This document shows, one piece after another, positions 48,167-59,851 of a DNA stretch of 64,000 nucleotides. Where the stretch lies: positions 20,344,069-20,408,068 of the forward strand of contig OW203771.1 in assembly GCA_934045905.1 (NCBI GenBank), given 5' to 3'. The notes under the pieces were generated by a model. The model saw nothing but the letters and a program-made list of their open reading frames with translations. It made no database searches and was not told where the DNA came from. Positions within the stretch are counted from its first letter, which is position 1; each line of letters begins with the position of its first letter. Source of the stretch: Leuctra nigra. Taxonomy: Eukaryota > Arthropoda > Insecta > Plecoptera > Leuctridae. A program made the translations under genes and the position numbers.

Positions 48167-51100
48167 CTGCAACAATTGTAGACATTAGCAGAGCACTTGG
48201 TCTAACCAGGGGTCGGCAACCTGCGGCTGCTTGGTGGTTCTTGAATGGCTCTTCGTAATTTAAATAAAAATCTGGAATCGAAAAATTTGAAAAGTCGGGA
48301 AAAAAACGCCCTGTGGGGCAAGATTTAGCAGGTTTAATAATTCACTTTGTTCATTTAAGTGTCCCAGAAACACTCTTGTAAATTCTTGAAATTCTAAAAA
48401 TTGGAAACGCGGCAACAATTGGAAGGTTATTTGATTCAGTTTGTTCGTTTTAGAGTCCCAGAATGACTTTTAAATTGTAGAAATTCTATAAAAAACGCGC
48501 TGCGGGACAACAACTGGGGGGCTTCATCAAAATATCAGAATAAACTTGTAAATAAATGTATTATATTCGGTGTAATATATTTGATTGCCTCTATTGCGGC
48601 TCCCATTATTATCTAATTTATAATTTTTTAGAAATTGGCTCAAACACCGAAAAGGGTTGCCAACCCCATATACAATCTATAGACAAAAGTGTGTCTATAC
48701 AGTTTCCTTTTGGCTAGGATCTCTTTTTCGGTTGTATTGGGCAAAACAAATCATACTGTTTCTCAAGGGCCGGTTTGTGTACATCTTGCTAAAGTTCTTG
48801 ATAGCTATAGCTAACGGATAAAGTTAGCAAGCACCTAATTTTACATCGATTTCTTTTATCCTCTAGCTAACACTATCAAGAAGTTGAAAGACGTTTGCTA
48901 ACGCTCCTGATTGAAATCAAATAGTCATCTAATACTTATGACTCTGCGTAAATCATTGGAATCTACCCCTCCCAGTGGTCAACCCCTCCTCCTCGACAGA
49001 TCACCCCAACCTAGGGGACAAAAATTCCAAAATCGTACCAACACTCTTCAACCGATTTAAACCAAATTTTCATAGCCACTCATAAGGACCCTGACAAAAA
49101 TTGTGCAACACCCCCTGCCCTGACCATCTCTCACCAAAGCCCGTCCAGGGGGGGGGGGGGGGGAAGAAGAAAGTCAAAATCTGACATCCTTCAACCATCC
49201 TACAAATTTGTCACGGTCACTCCTTAGGACCCTGCGCAAATCGTGCAACCTAGCCTCATGACCAATCATGTTCGCTTACCAATACAAACTCTGGGTCCAA
49301 CCCCGAACGGCATGTAAGTGAACGGCTGGATCTCTCTCTTCCTCTCCTCACTAAATCTCTCTGGATCGAACTTGTCTGGATCTGGGAAGAACCTGGAGTC
49401 TCGATGTAGCGCCTGGACTGGTAGAGATATTGCGTCGCCAGGGGACAGTTTGATGCTGGGGCTTGTGGCTGTAGCGGGGATCACGTAGCTCTTCGTGCAT
49501 CTACAATCATTCATTAACTTTTGTTAGGACCTACAGGAATAGTGAGATTTAGAGTTGATGCTGAAATGTTACTAAAACGTTCATTGAGCATGAGAATAGC
49601 ATTAAACAATGAAGAAGGAAGATGGAGTATCATTTTAAATTACCACGAAAAATATCAGCATTTTACAGTCAAAGGTCAAATTTATTTTTATTTTGTGATT
49701 GTTAGAGTGGTGCCATTTATTAATTTTTTATGTGTATCGAAGTCCGGTAGTTGAATCAGTCATTCAAGTAAGTCATTCAACTAAGTCGTTCAAGTCATTT
49801 CATAAGTCCATCGAAACAAGGCCAAAAATAGAAGGGTCAGAAGGTCCAAGAATCCTTTTTTGAATTAATGATTTTTTTTAAATTTATTTGTATAAATGTG
49901 GAGGACTGACTACTTCTTTTTTAGAATTGTGCCTCTATCTACCATGATAAAATTGATTTGGTTATTTTATGGATTACACTTTCTTGAATAACTGTTTCAG
50001 TTGAACTTTCAATCCTGCACATTGAATTTTGAAATCAAAGAGCATGTAAAACGCATAAATATAATTGGAAACTTCTTGTATAAATATTAAAAAGTATATA
50101 CTTCGTATGGCAGAACATCTGATGTGACGCAGTTAGGTTTTCTTTCCCACTCACACTCTGTCCGTGATGACGGACGGCGGCCAAAGCCTCAACGCCTCCG
50201 ACACACACATGTCCAAGTACTTCATCTTCGAGATCCCCTCATAGGTGAGTTTCCCACCCTCCGCCGCCAGGACGTCGTCGATCTCCGTCTGCAGGCGACG
50301 CTGAACGTCGGGGTGGACGGCGAGGAGGTGGACGAGGAAGCAGAGATGTGCAGATATCGGTTCGAAACCGGCGAGGAAGAAGAGGAACGCCTGCGCGACG
50401 ATGTCGTCGTCAGTGAGCTCTGGAACATTGAAACACATGGAGTATCGGACGCAGCGGCTCCCTTTGGCTTCTCAAAACGAACAGGGGGCCAATTCTTGAG
50501 ATTCACGGCTTAAACCGGTTTGTTTGCATTGTATAAAACTTTAAAAGTGGACAACTATTGCGTAGCCTTAAATTCTTTTTACGTTTTAAACGATGAAAAC
50601 GTACATGGTTCCAAACGTGAATCTCAAGAATTGACTCCCAGGCTGGATTCACAACAAGTATTATCTGATATTAAGTTGTATCTTTTGATTTAATACTTTA
50701 AATCACAGTGTTAAATGAAAGATATTACAAGATACAGAATGCCATGTAATACTCTTGGGAAATCTAGAACAGCTGGTTGCCAAATTTCATTTGGAGATCG
50801 AAATAGCACCGGTGCACAGTTTTCGTTTTCCATTGCGGCAGGATCGCTCGCTGACGGCTCGTTGTTTTGCTCGCTGTTGAGAGCAGACTCACGAAATCGA
50901 TCAAATAATAAATTAATAACTAGTAACTACAGTGCAATTCAGAGGTAAAAGGCCGGAAGTAAATTTACATGATTTTTATAGCTCACCTCCAGAATCATTG
51001 AAATGAACTTCAACCTTCTCTCTCTGAGGTACAGAAATGTAAAAGTTAATAATTGAGCGAGCGAAGCGAGCGTCTCCTTTTGGCTCATTTGGCACGGACA

Positions 51101-54100
51101 TCTGTGTTTTTTTTCTGCTAGGTGAGGCAATGCAGGTCACAGTTTTTCTTCGATCGAAATGAAATTTTGCACACGTGTACGGACCATTTCTTGGCGTTGC
51201 AGGCCCTATTTTTTTTTGAAATCCACTGATTGGTTCAAATTTAAAAAAAATTATCTTTCGATTGGTTAGTTTGATCAATTTGAAATTTTGACAAGTTATT
51301 ACCACTAACATTTTACCCAATCATACAAAGTTTCAGCCAAATCCTCCCATTGGTTAAAATTTAAAACCATCTTTACTGTGATTTTTGAAATTTAAACTAG
51401 AACCGTTTGACCGATCAACTTAAAACTTTGCATGGTCATTGGGACCAACATTATCTGTGTTTTTGACAAATTTCAGACACATCTGTGTTTAAATCCAAAA
51501 GTTATTGACATTTTACGGACATTTTGCTTGTTGCTATGGATCACGGCAACATTGACGCCTCAGTTCCAATGTTCCAAGGTAGTTAGAACAGAAACTTTCA
51601 AACGCATAATTATGACACTTATAATCAACAGATTGATCTGATATTGTGTACACACACTTATATCATATGAGTGGTCCCAGGTATATTTTTGGAACATGAT
51701 CCTGTGATTTTTAAAAATTAACAAGGAACCATTCAATCATAAAGGTTCAATCGATCAACTTAAAACTTAGTATGGTTATTGGGACCAATATTTTTGGAAT
51801 TTGTGAAGATTTTCATACAAGATTTCGGTTCGAGGTGTTGCGCGTATCCGTGCTCGCTCATCAACGCGTTACTCAGAGCGTTTTCCTAGTTATATTTATT
51901 TATGTCTATGATGACTGACGGAAAGTGTATTTACCGAACTTCTTCTTGGCGTCGGCGGCGTCTGAATCTGCGGCGTCGGTTCTGAGCGTCTCTCTCTTCG
52001 CCTCCATCAGCAGATGAATCATGTCGGGCCGGATGATGTGCTCCTTTTCCCGCTGAGCCATCGTGTCCGTCACCAGCGAGTGGAAGAAGTTGTGCGTCTT
52101 TTTCGAGATGAAGGTGATGTTAAGAAACTGTCAAGGAATCAAACATACTCATGTATTCGCAGTTTGCACTCATAGTTAATTTATATTTTTAAAGGATTAC
52201 TATTTTTATTTTGTTCTACAGACGTTTAGTACCTGAAAATTAGTAAATATATGATAAACGTATGTAGGACAAAATAAAACTAAACTATGAAATTATTTTC
52301 ATCGAGTTATGATGACTCGTATGCTGCCTTATTTTATTACCAATTAATGAGTAAAAGATATTGATAAACATCGATTATAAAACTATTCAAGGACGAACTC
52401 GCTACTCAGCGGTCATAATTTGGGCATGTATTCAGCAATTGAAGGGTGCAGGGAAAGAACGCTATGAGTCACATTCGGATGAAACTGAGATAAACGAAGT
52501 TTTATGCTGAAACTTGTATCTATCTTCCATACAAATCGATATTTCAATTGCGTTTTTCAAGACTTTGTGGTAATATTTTCTAAAAACCGAGAGTATATTC
52601 TGAAAGCTCATAAAAATCCCTGCAAGATTACACCTTAAAGTTATTTTTCAAAAAATTGACTTATAGCGTTCTTTCCCTGCACCCTTCAATTCTCAATAAA
52701 CTTGTGATTCCTCGAACAATATCGTACAAATGAATGTTCCTATGGATAATATTAAACACACCGCCATCAGGCGAGGCGAGAGAAAGAATCCCATCAGCTT
52801 AATCGCCTGAAGTCCGCCCAAGTTGAAGGTACTCTTCCCCAACTGATAGAACTCGTTCTGCGGCTGTTCCAGGGAGTCGACATGGACGCCGTAAGCCGCA
52901 GACGCGATGACGTCGTTGGTGTAGCGCGTGAACAGATCCTTCATGTCCAGCTCCAGCAAGCCGTCGGATGCTGGAACAATACACGCCATTTGCAACATGG
53001 GTACGTCAGTTCGTCATCGGCAGTGGTCGAATTGGAAGTCTGTCCATGGGGGGACGGTGTACTGGCAGGATTTCTGCTAGAGAGGGCAAGTGAACGAACA
53101 AAACTTGCCACGCGTTGAGGGGAATGTGAGGGGCATAACCTCCACGTTGCCCCGCAGGATGTTTCTTTGTTTTTTGACACTCTGAAATCAATTTTGAGAC
53201 GTTCTGAGGTGTAGTTGATTGTTAGCTTTTTTAATTTTGCACAGTTTTCACTCCAATAAGGCGTGGAGTGCAATGCTCAAAAACCTTGCCCCGCAGGGCG
53301 TTTTTGGTTTTTTTACACTTTGAAATCAATTTTAAGACGTTCTGAAGTGTATTTTGATTTTTTCCCACAATTTTCACTCCAATACGGTGTGACGGGCATG
53401 CCCCAAATAAATAAATTAATCTGTCATGGGGCGATGGTGAAGTGGAGAAATTAGCCATGAGGGGATGGAAACATCAATATATTCCCCATGGAGGATACCA
53501 TCCCCCAGCATTCCCCCCCCCCCCCCCCCCCAATTTGACCACTGTTCATCGGAATTATTCATGTAACAATGATTTAGACGGCTGAGTAGTGAGCGTGGCC
53601 TTGAAGAGTTTTTTAATCGATTATTATCAATATATTTTACCAATGTAATTGTTAATAAAACTAGGAAAACGCTCGGTGTAACGCGTTGATGAGCGAGCAC
53701 CGACACGCACGACATCGTCAATCAAGCACGATCCATTCAATCAAAGATAACTAACTATACATTATTTATAACCAATTTTCCTTGCAACTTTTCATAAACA
53801 CTCTGGATCAATTAAATAACAGATTATTGTACTGATATTTTTCCATCAATCTCTTTGGACAGATATTCAAACACTTAAAACAGCAATAAGTCTGAAAATT
53901 CTTGACCGATTGGGCTGGAAATGTGTAAAATATGATGCTATCTAGTCAAAACGTTGTTTTCATAACTGTGAAACACAATCCATATCGTAAAATAAATTAT
54001 TTTAGATGAGGTATACCTATACCTATGTATATGAAATACCTACATTACATTTTGACTACATTTATTGCAATAATATGATCCACTAAGAAAAGAATCTGTC

Positions 54101-57031
54101 TTACATTGATATTGAGAAAAGCCATCTATAAACTTTGCTTTGCTACATAGAGCAACCCAGAATGCAGTGGAATTTCTGTTTTGAAATGTCATTTCTGACA
54201 GTTATTGAAACTGTCAATAAGTGCATCTATGTTCTTGACTGGTAGCGCTGAAAATTCGTAAAATAAGAGACAATGTTGGTCTGAACGACCATGCAAAATA
54301 TGAGTTTGATTGATCAGATTAATCGAAGACCATTTGATAGGTCAAATGGTGGTGTGGCTATAGGCCGTTTTAAATTAAGTATACAAATGTCAGTAAAATG
54401 TCTATTACTCTTGAAGCTCATTACAGATTTGTAAAAAATCACTTATAATGCTGGTAGACATGACCTTGCAAAATTTGGTGATGATCGGTCAAACTATTGC
54501 AGTTATATACACAGAGTTTCCTTCATCCCCATTGCCAAGCTAACTGTAACTACACATCAAGTTTCCGATGCAACCAATGGAGCGAACTTGCTGAAAATCA
54601 TTTTGACCATAACGAGAATAGTAATTTAAGTTGTGTGAAAAAATTGGCCTGATCCATTACTTCGTTTGGCAGGAGACGCCAAATGCACAAATACACACAA
54701 AAACAGAGATTCGAGCCATAAGTTTCAAGTGGAGACGCTCGCTACGCTCGCTTGACAAGGCTTTGTACGAGTCTTTAGAACTGTTCAATGAAAATTATTT
54801 CATAGTTTGGAATGGGTTATTAGTTTAATTTCGTCCTACAGACGTTTAGTGCTATATTTTTTTAACTAACTTTCAGGCACTAAACGTATGTAGGACAAAA
54901 TTAAAATAATACACCATTCCAAGCTATGAAATTATTTTCAACTGTTCTGAAGACTCGTACGAAGCTGTATTTTATTAACAATTACATTGGTAAAAGATAT
55001 TGATAAAAATCGATTAAAAAACTCTTCAAGGTCAAACTCACTATTTAGCCGTCTTAATGAAACTATATTACATTAGAAAGCAGCAAACAATATTTGCACC
55101 TTAAATTATATTATTGATTGAATTTCTACTTTAACCCTAAAAGACAGGGAAACATGATATGATCACTAAATTTCTCCTAAAACGGCATGATCTTTTATTT
55201 TAAAAAAATCTATGTGGTGAGAAAACACTGCTTAAAATAAGACTGGCGTTCCAAATAATAGAGTCACCGAGCAAATAAGAAAAAAAATTTGTATAATGTG
55301 AGAAATACCACAAATCTGGCAACGCTGCACTGCAAATGAATTATTAAGAGATCAACACTTCCGTAACTTTGTATACAATGTACTTGCGAACAACTCACCC
55401 TGGATCTTCTTGTCGAGATACTCGGCGAGCTGCTCGCCACACTCGCTGACCAACACGAACATGGACTTCATCTTGGCAGACGTGTAGGCTGGAGTCAGAG
55501 TGTTGCGCATTTGCTTCCAGCGCTCACCTGGACATATTAAAGAATTGATTGGCATTTATAAATATTATGCTCAGACAGATTTATCGTATAAAAACTATTT
55601 TTCGGCCTGTCCTGGGGGGGGGGGGGGGGGGGCGTAAGGACCCCAATTACGAATAAGGTATTGGAGAGGGGCAACCCTTGAACTGCTCTCTCTGTGGCCT
55701 CACCAATGGCCTCTCGGGCAGAGGATCCCAATTACTCTATAGACTTATGCTGGCTTTCCATGCTCCGTCACTGTCCGTCACCGTCAGTCACCGTCCGACG
55801 AAAACGACCACGTGACCCGTCTCGACCAATCAGAGCCATTCCCAAAAATCTCGGACGGCGAGGGATTGGTCGAGACGGGTCACGTGGTCGTTTTCGTCGG
55901 ACGGTGACGGACGTTGACGGAAGATGACGGAGCATGGAAAGCTAGCTTAATGCTCGCCGGCTTATCCCAGTGGGCCACTGGCCACCTCAAACCCAGGGGT
56001 GCAGTCCTAATAAAATATGTGCCAGGGCGCTGAAAACAATCATAATCCGCGGCAGTCACGACACACGGGGGGTTGGGGGGGGGGGGGGCAAGACCCTCCA
56101 ATTTGTCGCCGGCGAGAATTTTTTTAAACATTTATATTTTTGTGATAATTTTACGCATTTGGGACCAAGTTTTAAAATTGACTTTAAAATTGTAAGGAAA
56201 GTCGTTAAACCATAAATGAATTTAATAGATTTTGAAAAAGATGGTAGGACGAGCCCTGTCTGTTTCCCAAAAAGAAGCCAGGGCGCCGATCAGCCTTCAA
56301 AAATAGGTCCGGGGCGCCGCCCTGGTCCGCCCTGGCCCCACTGCATCCCTGCAGTCAAACCCCACCAATGCTGTGTGGCAGCCCTAGGGGTGGGTGGTCG
56401 TATTCTCCTATGGGGCCATATTACCATTAGTCTAATCTTTAGTTTAGTTAAATATGGTGTATCACCATTTTACACTGCGGTATAGCTTAAAAACAGCAAC
56501 GTAGCCTGAGGTTAATTAAACTGAGGAAATACGCACCAGAATGAAATTTCAGTTTATAATATGGTAAGCCACAGAGTTTTCTGAAGTGGAGTTTAAGCTA
56601 ACTGTGGCTTAAACTAATGGTAATACCGTAACAGTTAGTGAGCAGAACGAACCTTTCAACGCCATGACGACTCTGCCCATGATCGGATCATTGTTCTCCT
56701 TGATCGGGGCTATGTGATCAGTGAAATGATCGAAGTCCTTGACAGCGACCATCTTGATGATGTCTGGATCACAGATCATCACAATGGGCTGCAGGAACTG
56801 GTAGAATCCGATCAAACTCTTCCCGGGATGCTTCCTGTAGACGTCTAGTACTACGTCCGGCAATGAGCTAGTGCGTAACGCGAATGGCGCCATGTTACCC
56901 AGGAGCGGCCATGGTTTCTCGTAGGGGAGGCCGATGGTTTTGAAATAGCCGAATGGCCATGTGGTTAGTTTGTAGATGACGTAGAAGAGGGCCAGGATGG
57001 CCAGAAGCCATGTGGATAGCAGAGTGTCCAT
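47997..57031 (-). CDS. Cytochrome P450, CYP3-clan-like, 521 residues (gene-level entry, seven coding exons)
   Basis: Join, 5' to 3': 57031-56653, 55527-55399, 52970-52762, 52127-51935, 50419-50155, 49500-49280, 48166-47997, total 1566 nt with all phases closing. N-terminal membrane anchor (LLSTWLLAILALFYVIY) then the YEKPWPLLGNM proline region: an ER-bound monooxygenase. C-helix W130..R134; ExxR E378/R381; PERF 438-441; heme loop PFGVGPRVCIG with Cys464. The I-helix motif is AGFEPIS, with Pro324 where nearly all P450s have Thr. Insect CYP3-clan enzymes usually oxidise xenobiotics or hormones; the substrate cannot be told here. The closest family (CYP6/CYP9-like) is an inference. Confidence 0.9.
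48207..48668. mobile_element. hAT-like non-autonomous element
   Basis: Starts CAGGGGTCGGCAACCTGCGG and ends GGTTGCCAACCCCA, the terminal style of many hAT elements. The interior has CGGCTCCCATTATTATC and related phrases but no transposase. No perfect 8-bp target duplication seen. It lies in the last P450 intron. Confidence 0.6.
49280..49500 (-). CDS. P450 exon 6: PERF and heme loop
   Basis: Encodes CTKSYVIPATATSPSIKLSP, ALHRDSRFFPDPDKFDPERF and FTYMPFGVGPRVCI. It is split after the heme cysteine within CIG in phase 1 (ATTG|GTAAGC). Acceptor GATTGTAG (phase 2). Confidence 0.9.
50155..50419 (-). CDS. P450 exon 5: I-helix and ExxR
   Basis: Encodes ELTDDDIVAQAFLFFLAGFE followed by PISAHL, then SKMKYLDMCVSEALRLWPP. 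E378 and R381 form the ExxR pair. The oxygen-activation Thr after AGFE is Pro. It is more GC-rich than the introns; a long antisense frame here (50124-50513) is a shadow. Donor AGAGT|GTGAGT (phase 2). Confidence 0.88.
50484..50640. mobile_element. Small TIR element in P450 intron 4
   Basis: Ends GGGGGCCAATTCTTGAGATT, CACG and CGTGAATCTCAAGAATTGAC, TCCC. Interior AT-rich with CGTTTTAAACG. No coding capacity. Confidence 0.65.
51053..51890 (+). mobile_element. Non-autonomous Helitron-like element, best copy
   Basis: Starts near TTGAGCGAGCGAAGCGAGCG, then TCTCCTTTTGGCTCATTTGG and CACGGAC. It ends CGCTCATCAACGCGTTACTC, AGAGCG, TTTTCCTAGT|T. The 3' end has a short hairpin (CGCTC/GAGCG) about ten bases before a CTAGT terminus, as Helitrons do. 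The body repeats ATTGGTTCAAATTT and CCGATCAACTTAAAACTT phrases. No Rep/helicase. It lies in P450 intron 4. Confidence 0.55.
51935..52127 (-). CDS. P450 exon 4: helices G-H region
   Basis: Encodes FLNITFISKKTHNFFHSLVT, RPDMIHLLMEAKRE and a charged loop ending DAKKKF. Acceptor CTTGACAG (phase 0), donor TTCG|GTAAAT (phase 1). Confidence 0.87.
52437..52691. mobile_element. TIR MITE, GAAGGGTGCAGGGAAAGAAC ends
   Basis: Perfect terminal repeats of about 27 bp (AATTGAAGGGTGCAGGGAAA, GAACGCTA and complement) around 200 bp of AT-rich sequence. It lies in P450 intron 3. Confidence 0.85.
52762..52970 (-). CDS. P450 exon 3: helices E-F region
   Basis: Encodes SDGLLELDMKDLFTRYTNDV, then IASAAYGVHVDSLEQPQNEF. 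The TNDVIASAAYG motif is typical of CYP3-clan insect P450s. Acceptor ATTGTTCCAG (phase 1), donor ATGGCG|GTGTGT (phase 0). Confidence 0.87.
53040..53460. repeat. Dispersed repeat related to the 39.7-kb copy, tandem
   Basis: GGCAGGATTTCTGCTAGAGA, then two tandem units with TTGCCCCGCAGG, TTTGACACTCTGAAATCAAT and GAGACGTTCTGAGGTGTA. It lies just upstream of P450 exon 3. Frames here are not genes. Confidence 0.55.
53660..54752 (-). mobile_element. Helitron-like element, copy at 53.7 kb
   Basis: Left AACTAGGAAAACGCTCGGTG and AACGCGTTGATGAGCGAGC; right GGAGACGCTCGCTACGCTCG. The middle is diverged and longer than other copies. It lies in P450 intron 2. Confidence 0.55.
54759..54967. mobile_element. 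Foldback element related to a segment at 52.18-52.40 kb
   Basis: Arms GTACGAGTCTTTAGAACTGT, AATTATTTCATAG, TTTGTCCTACAGACGTTTAG-like and complement; loop near 54860. The 52.2-kb segment repeats TCTACAGACGTTTAGTACC and AAACGTATGTAGGACAAAAT and its downstream flank (AAAAGATATTGATAAA.ATCG). Confidence 0.65.
55399..55527 (-). CDS. P450 exon 2: C-helix
   Basis: Encodes ERWKQMRNTLTPAYTSAKMK with the heme-propionate-binding W..xR pattern (WKQMR) and ends LDKKIQ. Acceptor ATGTCCAG (phase 1), donor CCAGG|GTGAGT (phase 1). Confidence 0.87.
55749..55947. mobile_element. Hairpin MITE, CCGTCACCGTC arms
   Basis: Arms of about 83 bp: GCTGGCTTTCCATGCTCCGT, CACTGTCCGTCACCGTC, GACGAAAACGACCACGTGAC, CCGTCTCGACCAATC and complement. 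The loop is CAGAGCCATTCCCAAAAATC-like. Stylistically related to the GACGGA hairpin at 8.4 kb. It lies in P450 intron 1. Confidence 0.85.
56653..57031 (-). CDS. P450 exon 1: membrane anchor, proline hinge, beta-1 region
   Basis: ATG at 57031 sits one base after an acceptor (TGTTTCTAG), so a 5' UTR exon precedes it. Encodes MDTLLSTWLLAILALFYVIY, GYFKTIGLPYEKPWPLLGNM and DHFTDHIAP. Ends in phase 1 at GAAAG|GTTCGT after VVMALK. Confidence 0.88.
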
Positions 57032-57290
57032 GCTAGAAACAGAAGAACATTAGGAACTGTTGTGATGGCAATAGGTACTCTTGGGTCTTACAATCTCATG
57101 AGGTAAAAATTATGCACAAAATCCACTGGCCAAAAATGATAAAGCTTCACCCAAACTACGATATTATTTAAAATAGTCAGAAAAACTCCTCAAATGTATA
57201 GCACACATGTGTATAATACAAATACAATTATTTAGATATTTTTTCGGGTGATCCTTCAACTAGTTGTAGAATAATATTGTAATTTACATT

Positions 57291-57448
57291 AGGCCCAAAA
57301 TAACCAAAGTTAAATTGTGCCGGATTAACTAACTTTTGGATTAAATTCAACTGTTTCAATCTTTTTGAGGTATCTGATTGGCTGTGCCGCCAATTTAGTC
57401 CAAAATTTAGTTAATCCAGCTCAGATTAACTTTGGTTATTTCGGGCCT
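57291..57448. mobile_element. Hairpin MITE, AGGCCCAAAATAACC arms
   Basis: Ends AGGCCCAAAATAACCAAAGT, TAA and TTAACTTTGGTTATTTCGGG, CCT, with a second inner pair (GGATTAACTAA.TTTTGGA). It lies between the P450 5' UTR exon and the start codon. Confidence 0.8.
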
Positions 57449-57740
57449 TATGCAATATTACATTTTCACTATTGAAGAAACCGGGACATTTCGTATTTAT
57501 ACTTGAGAATTTCAGCTCGATCGGAGACCGGTATCACACAACTACAGGGGAAAAACAAAAATAAGAGAGTAAGAGTATAATTTTTCTTTGTAGGTACCTA
57601 CCTATTATTGAACGAATTTGCTTAAAATGTAAAGCGAATCCTAATTATCAGGTCATTTATTTGTAATGTTGGCTTAAAGCTAATTAAATTCTATAAAATT
57701 AAAAAAATCATCACGACAAGACATAGCGAATGTCACATAC

Positions 57741-57835
57741 CTGGTCTACACCACAGGAACCCCGTTCCCAGCTGATCAAGTTGCAACCAGCAAGTTGAGC
57801 GAGTTCAGCGCGTTGTTCACTGAGCCAACTGTCAT
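57741..57835 (-). other. Probable 5' UTR exon of the P450 gene
   Basis: The strong donor GACCAG|GTATGT at 57741 has no open frame before it, and the coding exon begins right behind an acceptor at 57033-57032. Joining the two gives a non-coding first exon. The upstream limit is a guess, placed near a TCAGT initiator-like pentamer at about 57820. Transcript data would settle it. Confidence 0.4.
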
Positions 57836-57964
57836 GAAAATATACAAACATAATTGATAGCAATTCAAGCCTTTTACGCGCAGCTTTAATACTATTAAAG
57901 CTGATAAACTGGGTTCTACCAGCGATATGAAACTTCCAGTGAAGTCAGAAAGAGATGTGTAAGT

Positions 57965-58062
57965 GTAACATATTAGCCCGAATGGGGTTCGAACCCGAGA
58001 CCTATACTTTAAGAACGAATTATTAATAGATTCCGGGTTCGAGCCCCAATTCGGACCAATAT
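57965..58062. repeat. Inverted pair of tRNA B-box-like segments
   Basis: GCCCGAATGGGGTTCGAACC, CGAGACC on one side and TCCGGGTTCGAGCCCCAATT, CGGACC on the other form an inverted repeat around an AT-rich loop. Each arm looks like the 3' half of a tRNA. A third tRNA-like 3' half (GGAATCGAACCCGGGCC) is at about 58392-58435. Confidence 0.45.
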
Positions 58063-58439
58063 TTTTCGCATAGCATAGCTATGCGTTAAATTACGTTAAA
58101 CTGATTACGCAATCTGTTTAAATCTTATCTTGACCTTAATTATACACTCGTAAATGTTTTTATGTGTGTATACCGTCGCACTGTTCTGCAAGGAACATTC
58201 ACCCAGAATTTACCTCTCGACTGAGGGAAATCATTAAGGATCAGTTTTTCAATGATCTGCTAAATGTTACACTTGCTTAGGACTATTACCATGACGACGA
58301 CAACCAATGACATTCCTTGAATGACCACTTAAACTTAATTACAAGAATTAACAAAGCATTCAACAACCGGCCCTCCTAAAATACTCATGTCAGACAGAAC
58401 GTCACGGGAATCGAACCCGGGCCTCCGGAATGGAGTCCA

Positions 58440-59851
58440 GAGCAAATCAATGTTTTGTCAAACATGAATAATAATTTAGTTTGAATTTTTTGGGAATAAA
58501 TTGCAATGATATAAAAGAATACACATATTTTTACAAGCAGTTATATAATATGAATAAGTGACAGTACCTTGTGCCTTGCGGCTTCCGCTGTCTTCTTTGT
58601 TCTGTGTTTTGTCAGACAGCCGCTTTGCTACTGACAAACCGTCAAGGTTGCATGATGTAAACACTCGTGACCCCTCCTCTCCCCACTCCATTCCCCCACT
58701 CCACTCTATTGCCCAAATCGATTCACACATCATGTTATAATCCATGGGGGGGGGGGGGGGGGGAGGGGGCATTGAATTGAATTATGTCACGCACATCCAA
58801 ATGTGGCAACGGTTGAACGCACTTTGGGGAACTTTTGTCCGATCTATCGCAAACTTTTCACTAAGAGCACAAGATAATGTGATTAAAATGAAAACGCGCG
58901 CATTAATTTTGTTTTGTGGACTTTCTGTATCTTCTTAAAAGACATTTTTCTGAAAAGATTTAAAACACATAACGCTGTTGTAATTATTTTATCTACCTAA
59001 TTCCTAGACTAAATTTGAAGGCAAATAACTCCTAATTGGTAACGTCCTTGATGAGTTAAAATTATAATGTAATTGATTTGGCATGTGTCCAAGAAATGAA
59101 CAATTACTGGTGAGCACCAACAGGACCATTCCGAAATACTGAGAAAATATAAAATTTGAAATTAATTTAGGACACTAGCGATAAATTGCAATGTTTACAA
59201 CTTTTTCCATTTGTAGATAATAAAAAATCTTATATAACACAATTATGGGAGATGACTATTAAAACAATAAAAATGGTGTCTGTAATACATCTTGTATTCA
59301 ATTTGAAGTGGGGAGTAATGTTTGTTATGAAAATATAGATAGCGCAATCTTCGTTTACTTAAAATATAAAATTGGTTTGCAGATGTACACTCGGCACAAC
59401 AAAAAATGATATGATAGCGTAAATATGGTCATGACTCTAAAAAAGTTGAAAATATTGCTCAAATACGAAAATAACCTGTTTTTTGGGCTTTAAGTTCCGT
59501 TTAGAAACGTATCAAAATGCTTGGACTTGAGTTAAATTTACCAAAAAAAATCGGGGTTATGACCCGGACCCGCATATACTAGGCTCTCCCCAGACCCCAT
59601 TGAACTTTAACATCGTGACCCCCCCCCCCCCCCCCCCCCCCCCTCCCTGGCAGAAATCCAGCGGATACCCATACGCATCCGAGACCAAAGTTGAGACGGC
59701 CAAAACAAAACAAAATGCTAGGACTATCGAGATGAGAGTGGCTAAGATCCATAGCAGGAGTCACGCTTCTGGACTGTCAAATAAGTGATGATATTAGGGA
59801 GCTATGTGGCGTTCAAGACGTGGTGGAATGGAATAAGATCAGGAAGAAGGA
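58440..59851. other. Upstream of the P450 gene, no gene recognised
   Basis: Two long homopolymer runs (G at 58746-58763, C at 59620-59642) and AT-rich sequence. Frames around the runs are artefacts (poly-Gly/poly-Pro). Confidence 0.45.

Noticed and set aside
50124..50513. 129-codon plus-strand frame
   Set aside because: Antisense shadow of P450 exon 5 (GC-rich coding sequence on the other strand).
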